DNA from: Lunularia cruciata
Taxonomy: Eukaryota > Streptophyta > Marchantiopsida > Lunulariales > Lunulariaceae
Direction: 5' to 3'
NCBI GenBank assembly: GCA_948567375.1
Contig: OX419758.1
Location: forward strand, 62,997,001 to 63,061,000
DNA: 64,000 nt
The translations under genes were made by a program, and so were the position numbers. Of this stretch, positions 61,561 through 64,000 are shown one piece after another. The notes under the pieces were generated by a model, which saw nothing but the letters and a program-made list of their open reading frames with translations, was not told where the DNA came from and ran no database searches. Numbering within the stretch: the first letter of the stretch is position 1; each line of letters begins with the position of its first letter.

Positions 61561-63273
61561 GATTGTAATCAATATTTGATTGTTGGTAGATTGATAAATG
61601 AAGGATTGAGTACAAATTTGATTTGAGTATGATTTGAGTGGAAGAATGAATTGATTATTATGGCACTTTAGAGTTCAAATATAACTTATGTGTGAGTTTT
61701 GCTTCTATAGTGTATGATGTTAATAGAAATGTATGTTGTGTAGTGATGTATATATGCATGACAACCATTACATATTTCACCATCAAAATACAAAGATATT
61801 CATTACTTTCTTGTCTCACATCACCTAGGATTTGTTTTTGTGAGTGCAAGTACTACTCAAATGTAGTAAAGCTTCTTTGTGGTCAAAATCCAACTTTGAT
61901 CACTTTGAACACTCAACACTCTCATAGACAATTCTCACTCCTCTCTAATGCCACACAAGTCAATGGAAATTGCTGTTGAAAGTATGATAGCACTTTGAGT
62001 TGATGAGCTTAACCATATGAAGCTGCTCTCAGACCAAGGAGAAGCTACTCCACTGCTTTTGAGTCCAAAAATTTCTAAGCTTCCATTGAGGAGTACTTGA
62101 TCATATGCATTTCACAAGTTGATTTGCCTTGCAAAGTCCCAATTGAGATGAAGATGTCACAAGCTAGAATTGGTAGATGAGGGACTTTTAGTTTGGTTGG
62201 ACATATTGGTGATGTATCTAACATTTGTGCTTGGCCAATAAATACCACAATATAGTATAGTACCACATTAACACTTAACTCCAATATAGTTTACAATTCC
62301 TCAAAGCCTTTTGAGATGACTTGGATCTGCATGTAGACAAAGAAGCACACAGGTACAAAGAAGAAGGAGATAAATCAACAAGTTAGTAGATAATGTGTTA
62401 GAAATTTTTGGATTGGGCTTTGCAAAATTACTTCCTTTGCTCTCAATTGTTGGAGAGTCAACAACCATTACCAGTTACCTCACGGCTTGTACATGGTTAT
62501 GTACCATTTTAGCCTTGTATCAATTAGCTAATGATCACATATCTCATAAGGTTAGGAGCCTTTGTGGGCATTCAAAAGATTCTCTCTTCATCAAATAGTC
62601 CTTTTTGGGTTTGAAGGGCAAGATGCATGTGGAGAATGCTTGGACTTGTTTGATTGCAAACCTTCCATGTCTTCATTGCAATGAAAGAGGGTAGATAAAT
62701 AAGATCAATAGTGGTAATTTTCCATGATTGAGGGAAAAGAAAAGGAAAGAAATTGGTATTCACTATGGTTGCATAAGACTCTATATTAGTACGAGAGTGA
62801 GATTGACCTAAAATTAAGTGTTGTAGAAAGCAATCAAGGGGTTTGCCACATATAGAAATTTTAGTACACAGGTCAGAAATGCTAGAAGGTACCTAGGCAC
62901 ACAGTCCATAATTCTTGTACACATAATTATTGTGCCAAATGTTCCTATACCAGATGTTATTGTACTAGAAATTCTTCCATTCATGCACCTTTGGTACATG
63001 TATTGGAGAGTTCATGCATTGGAGTGCTTGTGTACCATATGTGATGGAGCATATAGAATGGCCATGCTCCTTTGGTAGTAGATAGGCACCTATCATATCT
63101 GTTCTTTGTTATTGTAATTTTTGTTTTGTTCTTGGTTTGTGTTTGTTTTTGGTTGGGTTCCTCATTTGCCATCAAATTGTTAGTCTATGTCCTAGGCGTA
63201 TACTCTCCTATTTATGTTTTATGTTGTATCTCTTGGATGTTGGGAGCTACTTCAGTAGACTCTTTTAGGATGT
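61561..63273. other. Non-coding 3' region and repeat remnants
   Basis: No gene recognised and no LTR of the methyltransferase-bearing element identified. 62860-63075 resembles 49840-50000 in inverted orientation. Confidence 0.4.
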
Positions 63274-64000
63274 TGTAATACTCCAAGGACAAGAGAAGAG
63301 AGAAAACACAGATTTCACACTCAATCATTTGATGCCCCAAAGGAGCACCTTCTCTTTATTATATAGACAAAGAGGATCTCCTCCAAGGAAGCTCCACCAT
63401 AGGATTAGGCACACAGATAGGTGACATGTCAGCAAGCTCCACCCTTGGATTACTTACTTGGATGGGTGACATGTCAATCTAGGTCCTATTTAGTTGGTCA
63501 AATAAGCTTTGATAGGAATGAATCTTCCTATAGGAATCTCATAATCACGTGTAAGGTACCATTGGAAAGCTCTTGATGAGACAAACTAGGGGGAGGGAAG
63601 GCCAACCATTCCTGTGTTGGGGCAAGGGGGGGGGGAATTTGCATATTTTTTAGATCTAATTCATCCATTTAGGCCTCCAAAATTACCTTTAAAGATTTCA
63701 GGTATATTTTGATTCCTACTCTATTAGTAGAAGTCCCCTTTTGGTGATATCTCTTTTTGATCTGTTTAGTCAATCATGTGTAACATCATTCCAGATGTTA
63801 CCAAACCAATTCTCACCTTTAAATCATATGTCTAACTATTGGTTCTAAGGTTTTCAAGTCTATTTTGGTTTTTGCCCTATTAGGAGTACTCTTTTGGTGA
63901 TACTTCTATCTGATCTATTTTGACTATCATGTATAATGATTACCAATGTTACCAAACCAAATTTCACATCTAGATCATATGGCTAGCTCTTGGTATTACA
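63274..64000 (-). mobile_element. LTR E, chromovirus family (long form), at window edge
   Basis: 727 bp from TGTAATACTCC to GGTATTACA, antisense, ending exactly at the last base. It is very similar to LTR C (53430-54168) and has the doubled terminal module. The left flank is GATGT (63269-63273). Whether it is a solo LTR or the end of a full minus-strand element starting beyond the window cannot be seen. Confidence 0.88.

Noticed and set aside
53430-64000. LTRs C and E as the terminal repeats of the DNMT-bearing gypsy element
   Set aside because: Both are antisense by the orientation fixed at the chromovirus polypurine tract, while the element codes on the + strand. C also has its own perfect CAAGC target-site duplication, so it is a solo insertion.

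Overview
The window looks like nuclear DNA of a land plant. It has GT-AG introns of about 0.1-1 kb, plant-specific NPH3 and plant-type cytosolic pyruvate kinase genes, long (TA)n microsatellites, and an AT-rich half filled with decayed Ty3/gypsy and LINE-like elements. Intron style and retroelement types suggest a seed-free plant such as a moss, but this is inference and no species is assigned.

Layout. 0-16.3 kb is the gene-bearing part. A four-exon BTB/NPH3 gene lies at 374-3378, and a 16-exon-position cytosolic pyruvate kinase gene at 7015-15767. Both are on the + strand and both reconstruct to full family length with every splice phase matching. 16.3-23.4 kb is AT-rich with tandem repeats, a solo LTR and a repeat also present inside pyruvate kinase intron 11. 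23.4-24.3 kb holds the first four exons of a VIRILIZER homologue (m6A writer complex), closing in a stop after 121 residues. 24.3-36.6 kb has no recognisable gene, only microsatellites, small tandem repeats and hairpins. 36.6-64 kb is mobile-element DNA. It holds a LINE-like reverse transcriptase copy (+) split by an internally deleted chromovirus, a second LINE-like copy (-), the tail of one gypsy-type pol, and a long decayed Ty3/gypsy element (+). That last element carries gag, protease, a cytosine-5 DNA methyltransferase-like domain, RT, RNase H, integrase and a PHD-finger-like module. It is itself broken by two solo LTRs of the chromovirus family, each with a perfect 5-bp target-site duplication.

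Main discovery. Pyruvate kinase carries two tandem versions of one 100-nt exon, 51 nt apart. Both are spliceable in the same phase and differ by 4 amino acids against 13 synonymously changed codons. Using both, neither, or retaining the intron between them each gives an immediate stop codon, so exactly one copy must be used. This is the signature of mutually exclusive splicing, analogous in logic to vertebrate PKM1/PKM2 but at a different exon, next to the effector-binding loop.

The genes show no operon-like linkage. They are independent housekeeping or regulatory genes beside a repeat-rich block. Gene calls rest on recognised protein motifs and splice-phase arithmetic done by eye, and no database search was possible.
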